A stretch of 44,970 nucleotides of DNA from Porphyromonadaceae bacterium UBA3318 (GTDB lineage: Bacteria > Bacteroidota > Bacteroidia > Bacteroidales > Muribaculaceae). Below the pieces are notes generated by a model. It searched no databases and was not told the DNA's origin. It saw only the letters and a program-made list of their open reading frames with translations. Location: contig DESI01000083.1 of the NCBI GenBank assembly GCA_002361235.1, positions 6,122-51,091 on the forward strand, given 5' to 3'. Numbering within the stretch: position 1 is the stretch's first letter; each line of letters starts with the position of its first letter. A program made the translations under genes and the position numbers. Positions 1-7,745 of the stretch are shown here, in pieces.

Positions 1-17
1 AACTGAGCTAAAGAGGC
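1..17 (-). tRNA. 5' end of a tRNA gene (cut by window edge)
   Basis: Read on the minus strand, the first 17 bases give a seven-base acceptor arm GCCTCTT, then T8, A9 and GCTCAGTT, the standard start of the D arm. The rest lies outside the window, so the anticodon and amino acid cannot be seen. It lies immediately downstream of the 4.5S RNA and may be cotranscribed with it. Confidence 0.6.
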
Positions 18-18
18 G

Positions 19-118
19 GGTGGGAGAGCTCCCTGCATCGCACCGCTACAACCCGCTGCCCTTGCTTCGGTCAAGACCTGGGGGATTCACGGGGAGCTGG
101 TCGTCCAGGACTCACCCG
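19..118 (-). ncRNA. ffs: 4.5S (small bacterial) signal recognition particle RNA
   Basis: This is the RNA core of the signal recognition particle, which binds Ffh and guides membrane and secreted proteins to FtsY and SecYEG. The minus strand contains CCAGGTC, then GACCGAAGCAAGGGCAG, which fits the conserved domain IV tip that Ffh binds, in a Bacteroidota version. The arms close as a hairpin: AGCTCCC (98-92) pairs with GGGAGCT (33-27), and GGGTGAG (117-111) pairs with CTC-C-CACCC (26-18). The ends are inferred from this pairing and the upstream promoter; no terminator is evident before the tRNA. Confidence 0.85.
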
Positions 119-121
119 ATG

Positions 122-153
122 CAAAATTACTACTTTTTTTGGTTCCGGCCAAA
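122..153 (-). promoter_or_regulatory. Promoter of the 4.5S RNA gene
   Basis: On the minus strand a perfect Bacteroidota -7 element TAATTTTG (129-122) follows a -33 TTTG (153-150) with a 20-bp spacer. The predicted transcription start is near 115-118, which matches the 5' end expected from the RNA fold. The remaining bases up to 252 contain only A+T-rich sequence after the rnr stop and no clear gene. Confidence 0.75.
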
Positions 154-252
154 TTTTTCACACTATTTGTGGAATTTTTGCGCATTTTTAGCCATCCCCC
201 GGCTCTTTTTTAACGGTTTCGGGGTGTATTATTAGCAATCCGGGGGCGCGTC

Positions 253-2493
253 TCAGCGTCTTTTACCCTTTTTCCTGCTCCCTTTTCTGGCTTCGTGGCG
301 CTTGCCGGGCTTGTCTTCGGGCAGGGGCTTGTTGGGGTTACCCTTGTCGTCGATCAGGGCGAAGTCAAGCTGCTTGCGCTCCAGGTCGGCGCGTGCCACC
401 TGCACCTTGACGCGGTCGCCGAGCGTGTAGCGCACGCCGTGACGCCGCCCTATCAGGCAATAGTTCTTTTCGTCGAGGTCATAGTAATCGTCGGCCAGGT
501 CGCGGATGGGCACCAGGCCCTCGCACATGCTCTCGTCAAGCTCAACGTAGAAGCCCCATTCCGTCACGCCGGAGATAACGCCCTCGTATATCTCGCCCAG
601 CCGGTCGCGCATGTATTCCACCTGCTTGTAGCGTATCGAGGCGCGCTCGGCGTTGCTGGCCAGCACCTCCATGTCGGAGTCGTGGCGGCATTCCTCCTCG
701 GTCTTAACCTTGTCGACGCTGCGGCCTCCCTCGGCATAGCGCGCCAACAGACGGTGAACCATCATGTCGGGATAACGGCGTATAGGCGAGGTGAAATGCG
801 TGTAATACGGCATGTTAAGGCCGTAATGGCCCACGTTGTCGGTGCTGTAATTGGCCTTGGCCATGGAGCGGATAGCCAGGATGGAGAGCATATTCTCCTC
901 CCCTTTTCCTTTGACATCGCGCAGCAGACGGTTCACGCTCTGGTTCACCTGACGCGAGCTGCCGTCGGTGTTCAGTTTATAGCCGAAGCGGGTGGCTATC
1001 AGCGCTAAGTTCGACAGCTTGTCGGGATCGGGATTGTCATGCACGCGGTAAACGAACGTCTTGGCCTTCTTCCCCTTTGGCACCTTGCCGATGGATTCTG
1101 CCACAGTGAGGTTGGCCAGCAGCATGAATTCCTCTATCAGCTTGTTGGCGTCCTTCGATTCCTTGAAGTAGACGGAAACGGGCTTTCCGGTCTCGTCGAT
1201 CTCGAATCGCACCTCGGCGCGGTCGAACTCCAGGGCGCCTCCCTGAAAGCGCCGGCGGCGCAGCTCCTTGGCCAGAGTGTTGAGCACGGCCAGTTCCTCG
1301 GCGTATTCGCCCTCGCCGGTCTCTATGATGGTCTGCGCCTCCTCGTAGGTGAAGCGGCGGTCGGACTTGATGACGGTGCGGCCTATGCGGCTGTTCACCA
1401 CGTTGGCCTTATGATCCATCTCGAAGATGGCGGAGAAGGTGAGCTTCTCCTCGTTGGGCCTCAGACTGCACAAGCCGTTGCTGAGACGCTCCGGAAGCAT
1501 CGGGATGGTACGGTCTACCAGATAGACCGACGTGGCCCGTTTCTGGGCTTCCTTGTCGATAATCGTGTTGGGGTGCACGTAGTGTGTCACGTCGGCGATG
1601 TGCACGCCCACCTCCCAGTTGCCGTTGCCGAGGCGACGGATGGACAGGGCGTCGTCAAAGTCCTTGGCGTCGCGCGGGTCGATGGTGAAGGTGGTGACGT
1701 TGCGGAAATCCTCGCGCTTGGCCACTTCCTCCTTTGTGATCCCTTCCTGAATCTTCTCGGCCGCTTTCTCCACATTCTCGGGATATTTGTACGGCAGGCC
1801 GAATTCAGCCAAGATGGCGTGCATCTCGGTGTTGTTCTCCCCTTTGACTCCGAGGATGTCTATTATTTCGCCGCGCGGGTTCATCTCGTCGTCGCGCCAC
1901 TGCACGATGCGGGCCACGGCCTTGTCGCCGTTCTTGCCACCCTTGAGGCGTCCGCGCGGCAGCACGATGTCGGCGGCCAGGAACTTGGAATCCGTCACAA
2001 GGGCGGCATAGTTCTTCTCTATCTTAAGCGTGCCGACAAACTGCTGGTCCTTGGCCTCGACTATTTCTATGACCTGAGCCTCCGGCTCCTGTCCCTTGCG
2101 GGCGGCGCTGACCACCACGCGCACCTTGTCGCCGTTCAGGGCGTGCATCGAGTTGCGCTCGGCCACGAATATCTGCTCGTCGTCCACCACCACGGCGTTC
2201 TTGCCGTTGCTGCGGCGCACGAAGTAACCGATGTTCTCGGTGCCTCGGTTGGCCTTGGCCTTGTATTTGCCAAGCTCCACCTCCATGATGTCGTCGGCGG
2301 CTGCAAGCTCGTCGAGCACGTTGATCACATCCATCCGGTTGGAGGGGTGCGTGGCCCCTATGCCGAACGATATCTGTTTATAATTAAAGCTCTGCTTATT
2401 GTTCTGCTGCAAAAAACCGACTATCAGCGCGGGCAGGTCACCCTTGCGGATGCGTGCCGGACGCTTATCTTCCTTTGCCGTCTTGGTCTTCAT
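253..2493 (-). CDS. rnr: Ribonuclease R (3'-5' exoribonuclease, RNB family)
   Basis: RNase R degrades structured RNA processively from the 3' end using Mg2+ and acts in mRNA and rRNA quality control in the cytoplasm. The 746-residue product has cold-shock type RNA-binding regions in the first 230 residues, and an RNB catalytic domain with the acidic motif DPRDAKDFDDA near residues 273-283, whose aspartates bind the metals. A C-terminal S1 domain follows at about 628-710 (YEGVISGVTEWGFYVEL), and the protein ends in a strongly basic tail (KGSRKKGKRR). Length and order match the RNase R/VacB family. It is divergent from the downstream peptidase gene, and the two promoters interleave between 2583 and 2620. 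Confidence 0.96.
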   Translation of the reverse strand: MKTKTAKEDKRPARIRKGDLPALIVGFLQQNNKQSFNYKQISFGIGATHPSNRMDVINVLDELAAADDIMEVELGKYKAKANRGTENIGYFVRRSNGKNAVVVDDEQIFVAERNSMHALNGDKVRVVVSAARKGQEPEAQVIEIVEAKDQQFVGTLKIEKNYAALVTDSKFLAADIVLPRGRLKGGKNGDKAVARIVQWRDDEMNPRGEIIDILGVKGENNTEMHAILAEFGLPYKYPENVEKAAEKIQEGITKEEVAKREDFRNVTTFTIDPRDAKDFDDALSIRRLGNGNWEVGVHIADVTHYVHPNTIIDKEAQKRATSVYLVDRTIPMLPERLSNGLCSLRPNEEKLTFSAIFEMDHKANVVNSRIGRTVIKSDRRFTYEEAQTIIETGEGEYAEELAVLNTLAKELRRRRFQGGALEFDRAEVRFEIDETGKPVSVYFKESKDANKLIEEFMLLANLTVAESIGKVPKGKKAKTFVYRVHDNPDPDKLSNLALIATRFGYKLNTDGSSRQVNQSVNRLLRDVKGKGEENMLSILAIRSMAKANYSTDNVGHYGLNMPYYTHFTSPIRRYPDMMVHRLLARYAEGGRSVDKVKTEEECRHDSDMEVLASNAERASIRYKQVEYMRDRLGEIYEGVISGVTEWGFYVELDESMCEGLVPIRDLADDYYDLDEKNYCLIGRRHGVRYTLGDRVKVQVARADLERKQLDFALIDDKGNPNKPLPEDKPGKRHEARKGSRKKGKRR

Positions 2494-2582
2494 AACTTAT
2501 ACTTTTTACCTTTTCGTAACGACTTTTTTCTTATTTTGTGTAGTGGCCTTCCGTCGTTTTGTGACGATTCCGGTCGTACTTC

Positions 2583-2620
2583 CTTGCAAATATAACAAAT
2601 TTTGGCTTAACTTTGCCAAC
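2583..2620. promoter_or_regulatory. Overlapping divergent promoters for rnr and the C1B peptidase
   Basis: On the minus strand TATATTTG (2594-2587) is a perfect -7 element for rnr, with a weak GTTG at 2620-2617 as -33. On the plus strand TAACTTTG (2608-2615) is a perfect -7 for the peptidase, with CTTG at 2583-2586 as -33, 21 bp upstream. The two promoters interdigitate, so polymerase binding in one direction should exclude the other. The rnr leader would be about 90 nt and the peptidase leader about 95 nt. Confidence 0.55.
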
Positions 2621-2718
2621 TGTAACAAAATATTTATATTCACCCCTCTGTTACACCAGTAGGGACGTGCCGTTGACACGTGTCATAGCACTGAAAATAT
2701 CAACATAACGACATAACC

Positions 2719-3930
2719 ATGAAAATAGAACGTTTCGTGCTGGTGGCGCTTGCAGCCATGTCAGCCACGGCAGTACTTGCCGACGATCCCAAAATCGAAG
2801 TGCCCGACAGCACGGGCTTCAAGTTCACCGACGTGCGCATCAACCACCACGGCCCGGTCTACGACCAGAACAAATCAGGCACATGCTGGGCCTTTTCGGG
2901 CCTCTCCACGCTGGAGGACAACGTGCGCCACAACACCGGCAAGGCCGTGACGCTGTCGGAGATGTATGTGGTGCGCAACGCCTACATCGAAAAGGCCAGA
3001 AAATACATCCGCATGGGCGGCAAGCTCAATTTCGCCCAGGGAGGCAGCTTTGCCGACGTGCTGAACATGTCGAAGCAGTACGGCGCCATGCCCGAGGAGG
3101 CATACCGGGGCCTGAATTACGGCGAGGACAAGCATTCGCACTATGAGATGGCCGAGGCGCTGACGGCATACCTTGACGCGGTCCTGGCGCGCGGCACCAA
3201 GAACAGCAAGCTCAGCACCGCGTGGCTGAAGGGCTTCGAAGGCATACTGGACGCATACTTAGGCCCGGTGCCCGAGCAGTTCACCTACGAGGGCAAGACC
3301 TACACGCCGCAGTCGTTCGCCAAGGCCATCGGGCTGGAGCCTGAGAATTTCATCAACGTAATCAGCTTCACGCATCATCCCTTCTACGAGGAATTCGCTC
3401 TTGAGATTCCCGACAACTGGGCCTGGACACTGTCGCGCAACGTGCCGATGGAGGATATGAAGGCCATCGTGGACAACGCGCTGGAGCAGGGGCGCACCGT
3501 GTGCTGGGCGGCCGATGTGTCGGAAGGCGGATTCAAATGGCGCAAGGGATATGCCCTTCTGCCTGCTTCCAAGGGCCGTCAGGACATGACGGACACCGAG
3601 CTGAGCCGTTGGGTCAAGTTGAGCGATAAAGACCGTGAGAACGAGAAATTCGAGATCAAAGGCCCGATCAAGGAGGAGGAAGTGACCCAGGAGAGCCGTC
3701 AGACCGGTTTCGACAACTTCGAGACCACCGACGACCACGGCATGGTGATCGTGGGAACCGCCACCGACCAGGAGGGCAACAAATACTACAAGGTGAAGAA
3801 CTCGTGGGACACCAACCAGCTCTACGACGGCTACCTGTACGTCTCGATGCCCTACTTCATGGCCAAGACCATCGGCGTCGGCGTTCACCGCGACGCGGTC
3901 CCCGCCTCCATCGCCAAGAAGTTCAAGTAA
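2719..3930 (+). CDS. Secreted C1B-family cysteine peptidase (bleomycin hydrolase / aminopeptidase C type)
   Basis: A papain-fold peptidase of family C1B. The 403-residue product starts with a signal peptide (MKIERFVLVALAAMSA, cut near ALADD), so unlike the cytosolic PepC of lactic bacteria it is probably periplasmic. The catalytic residues are visible: Cys56 in GTCWAFS, His340 in DDHGMVIVG and Asn361 in KNSWD; the oxyanion Gln is the one in PVYDQNKSGTC. Members trim peptides from the N terminus or act as endopeptidases, and the substrate here is unknown. It is a single-gene unit with its own promoter and a strong terminator. Confidence 0.92.
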   Translation: MKIERFVLVALAAMSATAVLADDPKIEVPDSTGFKFTDVRINHHGPVYDQNKSGTCWAFSGLSTLEDNVRHNTGKAVTLSEMYVVRNAYIEKARKYIRMGGKLNFAQGGSFADVLNMSKQYGAMPEEAYRGLNYGEDKHSHYEMAEALTAYLDAVLARGTKNSKLSTAWLKGFEGILDAYLGPVPEQFTYEGKTYTPQSFAKAIGLEPENFINVISFTHHPFYEEFALEIPDNWAWTLSRNVPMEDMKAIVDNALEQGRTVCWAADVSEGGFKWRKGYALLPASKGRQDMTDTELSRWVKLSDKDRENEKFEIKGPIKEEEVTQESRQTGFDNFETTDDHGMVIVGTATDQEGNKYYKVKNSWDTNQLYDGYLYVSMPYFMAKTIGVGVHRDAVPASIAKKFK

Positions 3931-3954
3931 CCATATCCCTCAACCTCCAACAAA

Positions 3955-3996
3955 TAAAACGGACGTGTCCATCCCGGGACGCGCCCGTTTTATTTT
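3955..3996 (+). terminator. Rho-independent terminator after the C1B peptidase
   Basis: ATAAAACGG and GTGTCC pair with GGGACGC and CCGTTTTAT around a short loop, followed by TTTTA. It lies 25 bp past the peptidase stop. The A-rich left arm may also let it work on the other strand. Confidence 0.8.
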
Positions 3997-4045
3997 ATCA
4001 ACTCAAGTTTCGCAAGTCAATATGATGGAATTAAAAGAAATTAGG

Positions 4046-4250
4046 CTCACAGAACTATATGGATGCTGCGCATCCACACAGAAGTATTCTGTGGAAATTC
4101 CGTCTCCTGCGTCAGCAGGTCTGTGATAAAGGCAAAAGTACTGCAGAAGAGAATGTCTAATGTATAATGTATAATGTATAATGTATAATGTTCTGTGTCA
4201 ATTCTGTACGTTTAGTGCAAGGTACGCTCCGCGTACCGTCGTTCTGTGAG
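4046..4250. repeat. MITE-like noncoding element with 10-bp terminal inverted repeats
   Basis: CTCACAGAAC at 4046-4055 is the exact reverse complement of GTTCTGTGAG at 4241-4250, and both ends are flanked by AGG (4043-4045, 4251-4253), a possible 3-bp target duplication. Inside are three hairpins, each with perfect 7-bp arms and a 3-nt loop: 4060-4076 (TGGATGC/GCATCCA), 4077-4093 (CACAGAA/TTCTGTG) and 4221-4237 (GGTACGC/GCGTACC). The TTCTGTG heptamer recurs at 4191-4197. There is no open reading frame of note. It sits between the peptidase terminator and a decayed gene, the sort of place a small non-autonomous element persists. A cluster of unrelated hairpins is the alternative. Confidence 0.5.
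4159..4191. repeat. 7-bp tandem repeat (AATGTAT), about 4.7 copies
   Basis: The heptamer AATGTAT is repeated head to tail four times and then partially, inside the MITE-like element. Such short A+T repeats expand by slippage. No gene start is close enough for it to be an obvious phase-variation tract. Confidence 0.85.
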
Positions 4251-4290
4251 AGGCCGTTTTTTCATAATTCCACATCCGAAAGTTAAATTA

Positions 4291-4965
4291 TCAATTATTA
4301 TGATAAATGAATCTGTCGGACAGCCATGCGCGTACAGGGAGGTCGTAGACCTTGACGCCGGCATACGCCACGGCGATGGAGGCGATGAATATGCTTACCG
4401 CCACCCAGATGTGGGTGCCGAGCGGCGCGTCGACATGTCGCGCGGCCCAATTCATCTGTACGTATATCATGGGATAATGTGTGATATACAACGGGTATGA
4501 GATCATACCCGGGAACTTGCAGACGGCTATGGTTTCCTTGCCGGTCAGGGGGCTTCCGGCTCCTGCGGCCACGATGGCCGGATAGACCAGCAGAATCACG
4601 ACTGCGCAGTACTGGCCGTTGAGCCACTGATGGGCGTCGCCCCTATGTGGGGCATTACCAGCGTCACCGCCACGGCCAGCGAACACCAGGTCATGACGCC
4701 CCGTTTCAGATTGATGCGCCATTTACCGAGCCTATACAGCAACAGGCCGCAGAAGAAGGGATACAGGAGCCGGCAGATGCCGATATATATCTGGTCAGGC
4801 GTCAGTCCGAAACCGCCTATGACGGTGTATCCGGCATATTCACGTATGGCCAGCAGCCCCGTGACGTCAAGGTTCATGGCGAGGTCTATGGTCAGAAAGG
4901 CCGAGAGGAAGACGAACACGGCAAGGACAAAGGAATCGCCTGTGATGTTATAAGTATTAGTCGTT
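4291..4965 (-). pseudogene. Decayed acyltransferase-3 family membrane protein (5'-truncated, frameshifted)
   Basis: Two overlapping minus-strand frames together give the C-terminal half of an acyltransferase-3 (OafA/NodX-like) integral membrane protein, a family that transfers acyl groups to cell-surface sugars. Frame one runs from about 4965 to 4596 with membrane stretches (SFVLAVFVFLSAFLTI, IGICRLLYPFFCGLLLY). Frame two, from about 4640 to 4291, continues with YCAVVILLVYPAIVAAG, the family-typical SYPLYITHYPMIY, and a last helix. A frameshift near 4620-4640 joins them. The N-terminal half with the catalytic His is absent, because the frame simply begins just after uvrC. It is not functional unless read differently. 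Confidence 0.75.
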
Positions 4966-5034
4966 ATTGAAGCCGTTCGGATTGCTTCATTATTCCGAAT
5001 GCAATAATTTATTACACTGCATTTACTTATATTT

Positions 5035-7044
5035 TTACATAGAGGTTTGGCTGTCGGGGTGGAAGTGGGTGTAGAGGATGCGGGCCTTGGCGGCGCCGAT
5101 GGCTGCGGCAAGCTGCTCATAGTCAGCATCTTTGGCGCGCTTAAGGGATTTAAACGCCTTCATCAGCTGTGCGGCCGTGGCGGGGCCTATACCCTTTATG
5201 TTATCCAACTCACTGGCTACCTGTCCCTTACTGCGACGGTCACGATGGTGGGTGATGCCGAAGCGGTGCGCTTCGTCGCGCAATGCCTGTATCACCTTCA
5301 GACTCGGCGATTTCTTGTCCAGGTACAGCGGAAGCGTGTCGCCGGGATAATATATCTCCTCCAGACGCTTGGCTATGCCCACCAATGCTACCTCGCCGCG
5401 TATGCCCATCTCCTGGAATGCCTCGACGGCCGCGCTGAGCTGCCCCTTGCCGCCATCCACCACCACCAGCTCGGGCAACGGCTCGCCCTCGGCCATCATG
5501 CGCGTGTAGCGGCGGTGAAGCACCTCCTTCATCGACGCGAAATCGTCAGCTCCCACCACCGTCTTGATGATGAAATGACGGTAGTCGCGCTTTGACGGTT
5601 TTCCGTTGCGGAACACCACGCAGCTGGCCACCGGATTCGTGCCCTGAATGTTCGAGTTATCGAAACACTCTATATGCCTCGGCTCTTTTTCCAGCCTGAA
5701 ATCGGACTTCATGCGGGCCATAAGCTGGTCTATCCTATGGTCGGGATTCAGTTTCTCCTGCTGCTTCTCCACGTCGTGCATATACTGCGTGGCGTTCTTC
5801 ACGCCCACCTCCAACACCTTCTTCTTGTCGCCGCGCTGGGGCACAGTAAACTCCACGCCGTCGAACTCCACGTCAGGCAGGAACGGCACGATGGCACGCT
5901 CCACCTTGCGGTCGAACCTGGACTCAACTTCCGCTATGGCGCGCGACAGTATCTCCTGTGGCGTCACCTCCAATGACTGCCCGCGACGAAACTCCAAGTT
6001 AAGGCTCTGCGTCACGGCGCCGCGGTGCAGGTGCATGAAGTTGACGAACGCCATGTTGTCGTTCTCCACATACGCGAACATATCCGTATCGGGCATGGCC
6101 CGCTCCCCTACCACGCTGCGTGAATTGTAACGCCGCACAGCCTCATATTTCTCCTTCACCTCCTGCGCCCGCTCGAATTTCCATTCCTCGCTGAGACGCT
6201 TCATTTCATCCTGCAGGTTACGCTCCAGTTCCACCGTCTCGCCGTTAAGAATCTGACGCACGCGTCCGATGTATTCGCCGTAGCTTTCCGGACTGATCAG
6301 TCCCTTGCACGGCCCGGCGCATTTGCCTATATGATAGTCCAGGCAGAGCGAGAACCGGTTTCGCGCTATGCCGCGCTCGTCCAGCGCGTGGCGGCACGAC
6401 CGCAACGGGAACGTCTCGCGTATCAGGTCAAGCACCACCTTGGCCGACTGCAGATTCGAATACGGCCCGTAATATCTCGCGTCCAGTCCACGCTCGCGTG
6501 TCATGAAGATGCGCGGATACAGCTCCTTCGTTATCACGATCCAGGGATAGGATTTGTCGTCCTTCAGCAGCACGTTGTAGTGCGGCTTATACTCCTTGAT
6601 CATGGCGTTCTCCAAGTGCAGTGCATCCTCCTCCGAATGCACCACGATGAAGCGGAGGTCGGCGATGTTGCGCACCAGGAGATTGGTGCGTGTGGAATCG
6701 TGCATACGGTTCCAGTATGAGGAGACGCGGCGTTTCAGCCGCTTTGCCTTCCCCACATAGATAACCTTCCCCGACTTGTCGACGTACATGTACACGCCGG
6801 GCAAATCGGGGAGGCCGAGAATCTTTTCGCGCAGCTTCGGTCCGGGCCGGTTATGCCGGATCTCGTCGGCCGTCCGCTGCTCGTTTATCTCCAGATCGAA
6901 GCCTCCGATTTCATCGATATCCCTGCCGGCGCCGGCCAGGATCTCCTCGACCGAATGCACCGTAGGCACGGATGAAATTTCAGGCCCCTGATCCGAAGAA
7001 TTCTTATCTGATTCCTGCGATAGAAATTTTGATTCCTGAGTCAT
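5035..7044 (-). CDS. uvrC: UvrABC excinuclease subunit C
   Basis: UvrC makes both incisions around a DNA lesion handed over by UvrA-UvrB in nucleotide excision repair. The 669-residue product has a GIY-YIG nuclease domain from about residue 82 (LPGVYMYVD...VIYVGKAKRLKRR), a UVR motif region that binds UvrB (KFERAQEVKEKYEAVRRY), an RNase-H-like C-terminal nuclease domain (IECFDNSNIQGTNPVASCVV, VVDGGKGQLSAA), and terminal helix-hairpin-helix motifs (LDNIKGIGPATAAQLM). The start at 7044 is chosen over the longer frame from 7074 because its ATG overlaps the apt stop as TGATG, implying coupled translation. About 65 acidic residues precede the GIY-YIG domain, longer than usual. Confidence 0.96.
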   Translation of the reverse strand: MTQESKFLSQESDKNSSDQGPEISSVPTVHSVEEILAGAGRDIDEIGGFDLEINEQRTADEIRHNRPGPKLREKILGLPDLPGVYMYVDKSGKVIYVGKAKRLKRRVSSYWNRMHDSTRTNLLVRNIADLRFIVVHSEEDALHLENAMIKEYKPHYNVLLKDDKSYPWIVITKELYPRIFMTRERGLDARYYGPYSNLQSAKVVLDLIRETFPLRSCRHALDERGIARNRFSLCLDYHIGKCAGPCKGLISPESYGEYIGRVRQILNGETVELERNLQDEMKRLSEEWKFERAQEVKEKYEAVRRYNSRSVVGERAMPDTDMFAYVENDNMAFVNFMHLHRGAVTQSLNLEFRRGQSLEVTPQEILSRAIAEVESRFDRKVERAIVPFLPDVEFDGVEFTVPQRGDKKKVLEVGVKNATQYMHDVEKQQEKLNPDHRIDQLMARMKSDFRLEKEPRHIECFDNSNIQGTNPVASCVVFRNGKPSKRDYRHFIIKTVVGADDFASMKEVLHRRYTRMMAEGEPLPELVVVDGGKGQLSAAVEAFQEMGIRGEVALVGIAKRLEEIYYPGDTLPLYLDKKSPSLKVIQALRDEAHRFGITHHRDRRSKGQVASELDNIKGIGPATAAQLMKAFKSLKRAKDADYEQLAAAIGAAKARILYTHFHPDSQTSM

Positions 7045-7580
7045 CAATATTTCAACAGAGATGTCACCTCGCAATCCTCGGGGAGAATGTCGCGGCCGTG
7101 CAGAGCTGTAAGCTCCACCACGAAGTTAATGTAGACCTTCTTCGGGTTCATCGATTTCACAAGGTCGTAGCAGGCACGCATCGTACCTCCTGTGGCGAGC
7201 AGGTCATCATGGATTACCACGATGTCATCGGAATTGATGGCGTCGCTGTGCAGCTCGATGGTGTCCACGCCATACTCCTTGGCGTATGCCTTCTTGATGG
7301 TGACGGCGGGCAGTTTGCCAGGCTTGCGCGCAGGCACGAAACCGCAGCCAAGCTCGTACGCCAGGACCGAGCCTCCGATGAAACCGCGGCTTTCGATGCC
7401 CACGACCTTGGTTACGCCAAGACCGCGATACAGATCTGCCAGCTTATCGCCCATCAGATGCAACGCCTCGCCATTCTTCAGCAGCGTGGTGAGATCGCGG
7501 AAAATAATCCCCTTGCTCGGAAAGTTCGGAATATCCCGAATCAGTCCCTTCAAATCTTCTAATTTCATATTCGTTTTCAT
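7044..7580 (-). CDS. apt: Adenine phosphoribosyltransferase
   Basis: It converts adenine and PRPP to AMP in purine salvage. The 178-residue length is typical. The start region (MKLEDLKGLIRDIPNFPSKG) and the PRPP-binding loop (VVIHDDLLATGGTM) are diagnostic of the type I phosphoribosyltransferase fold. A second in-frame ATG at 7568, giving MKLEDLKG, is an equally plausible start and agrees better with other family members. It is translationally coupled to uvrC downstream through TGATG. Confidence 0.95.
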   Translation of the reverse strand: MKTNMKLEDLKGLIRDIPNFPSKGIIFRDLTTLLKNGEALHLMGDKLADLYRGLGVTKVVGIESRGFIGGSVLAYELGCGFVPARKPGKLPAVTIKKAYAKEYGVDTIELHSDAINSDDIVVIHDDLLATGGTMRACYDLVKSMNPKKVYINFVVELTALHGRDILPEDCEVTSLLKY

Positions 7581-7638
7581 ATTCTATTTAGGTTATGTTT
7601 TCTTCTTTACAGCATTACGGGTCCGCACTCTTTTTCAA

Positions 7639-7654
7639 TGTTCCACGTGGAACA
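7639..7654. promoter_or_regulatory. parS: parS centromere site for ParB
   Basis: TGTTCCACGTGGAACA is a perfect 16-bp palindrome and matches the well-known bacterial chromosomal parS consensus, which ParB (Spo0J) binds to nucleate the partition complex. It lies in the 165-bp gap between apt and mnmG. mnmG (gidA) is often near the replication origin, where parS sites cluster. No second perfect copy was seen in the window. No parA or parB gene is present here, so ParB would act in trans. Confidence 0.85.
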
Positions 7655-7745
7655 TCTCGACATTCTTATCCGTTAAGATTCCTTTATTGATGCGGATTCT
7701 CACAAGGCGCCCTTCAATATTTCGGTCTAACTTTTGCATCGGCAT

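Noticed and set aside
20..235. 71-residue plus-strand frame at the window start
   Set aside because: Lies over the 4.5S RNA and its promoter on the other strand.
1039..2595. 518-residue plus-strand frame opposite rnr
   Set aside because: Composition is that of a shadow frame (His/Val/Gly-rich), while the minus strand encodes a complete RNase R.
4159..4191. CRISPR-like array
   Set aside because: The repeat is a 7-bp unit with no spacers; it is a slippage tract.
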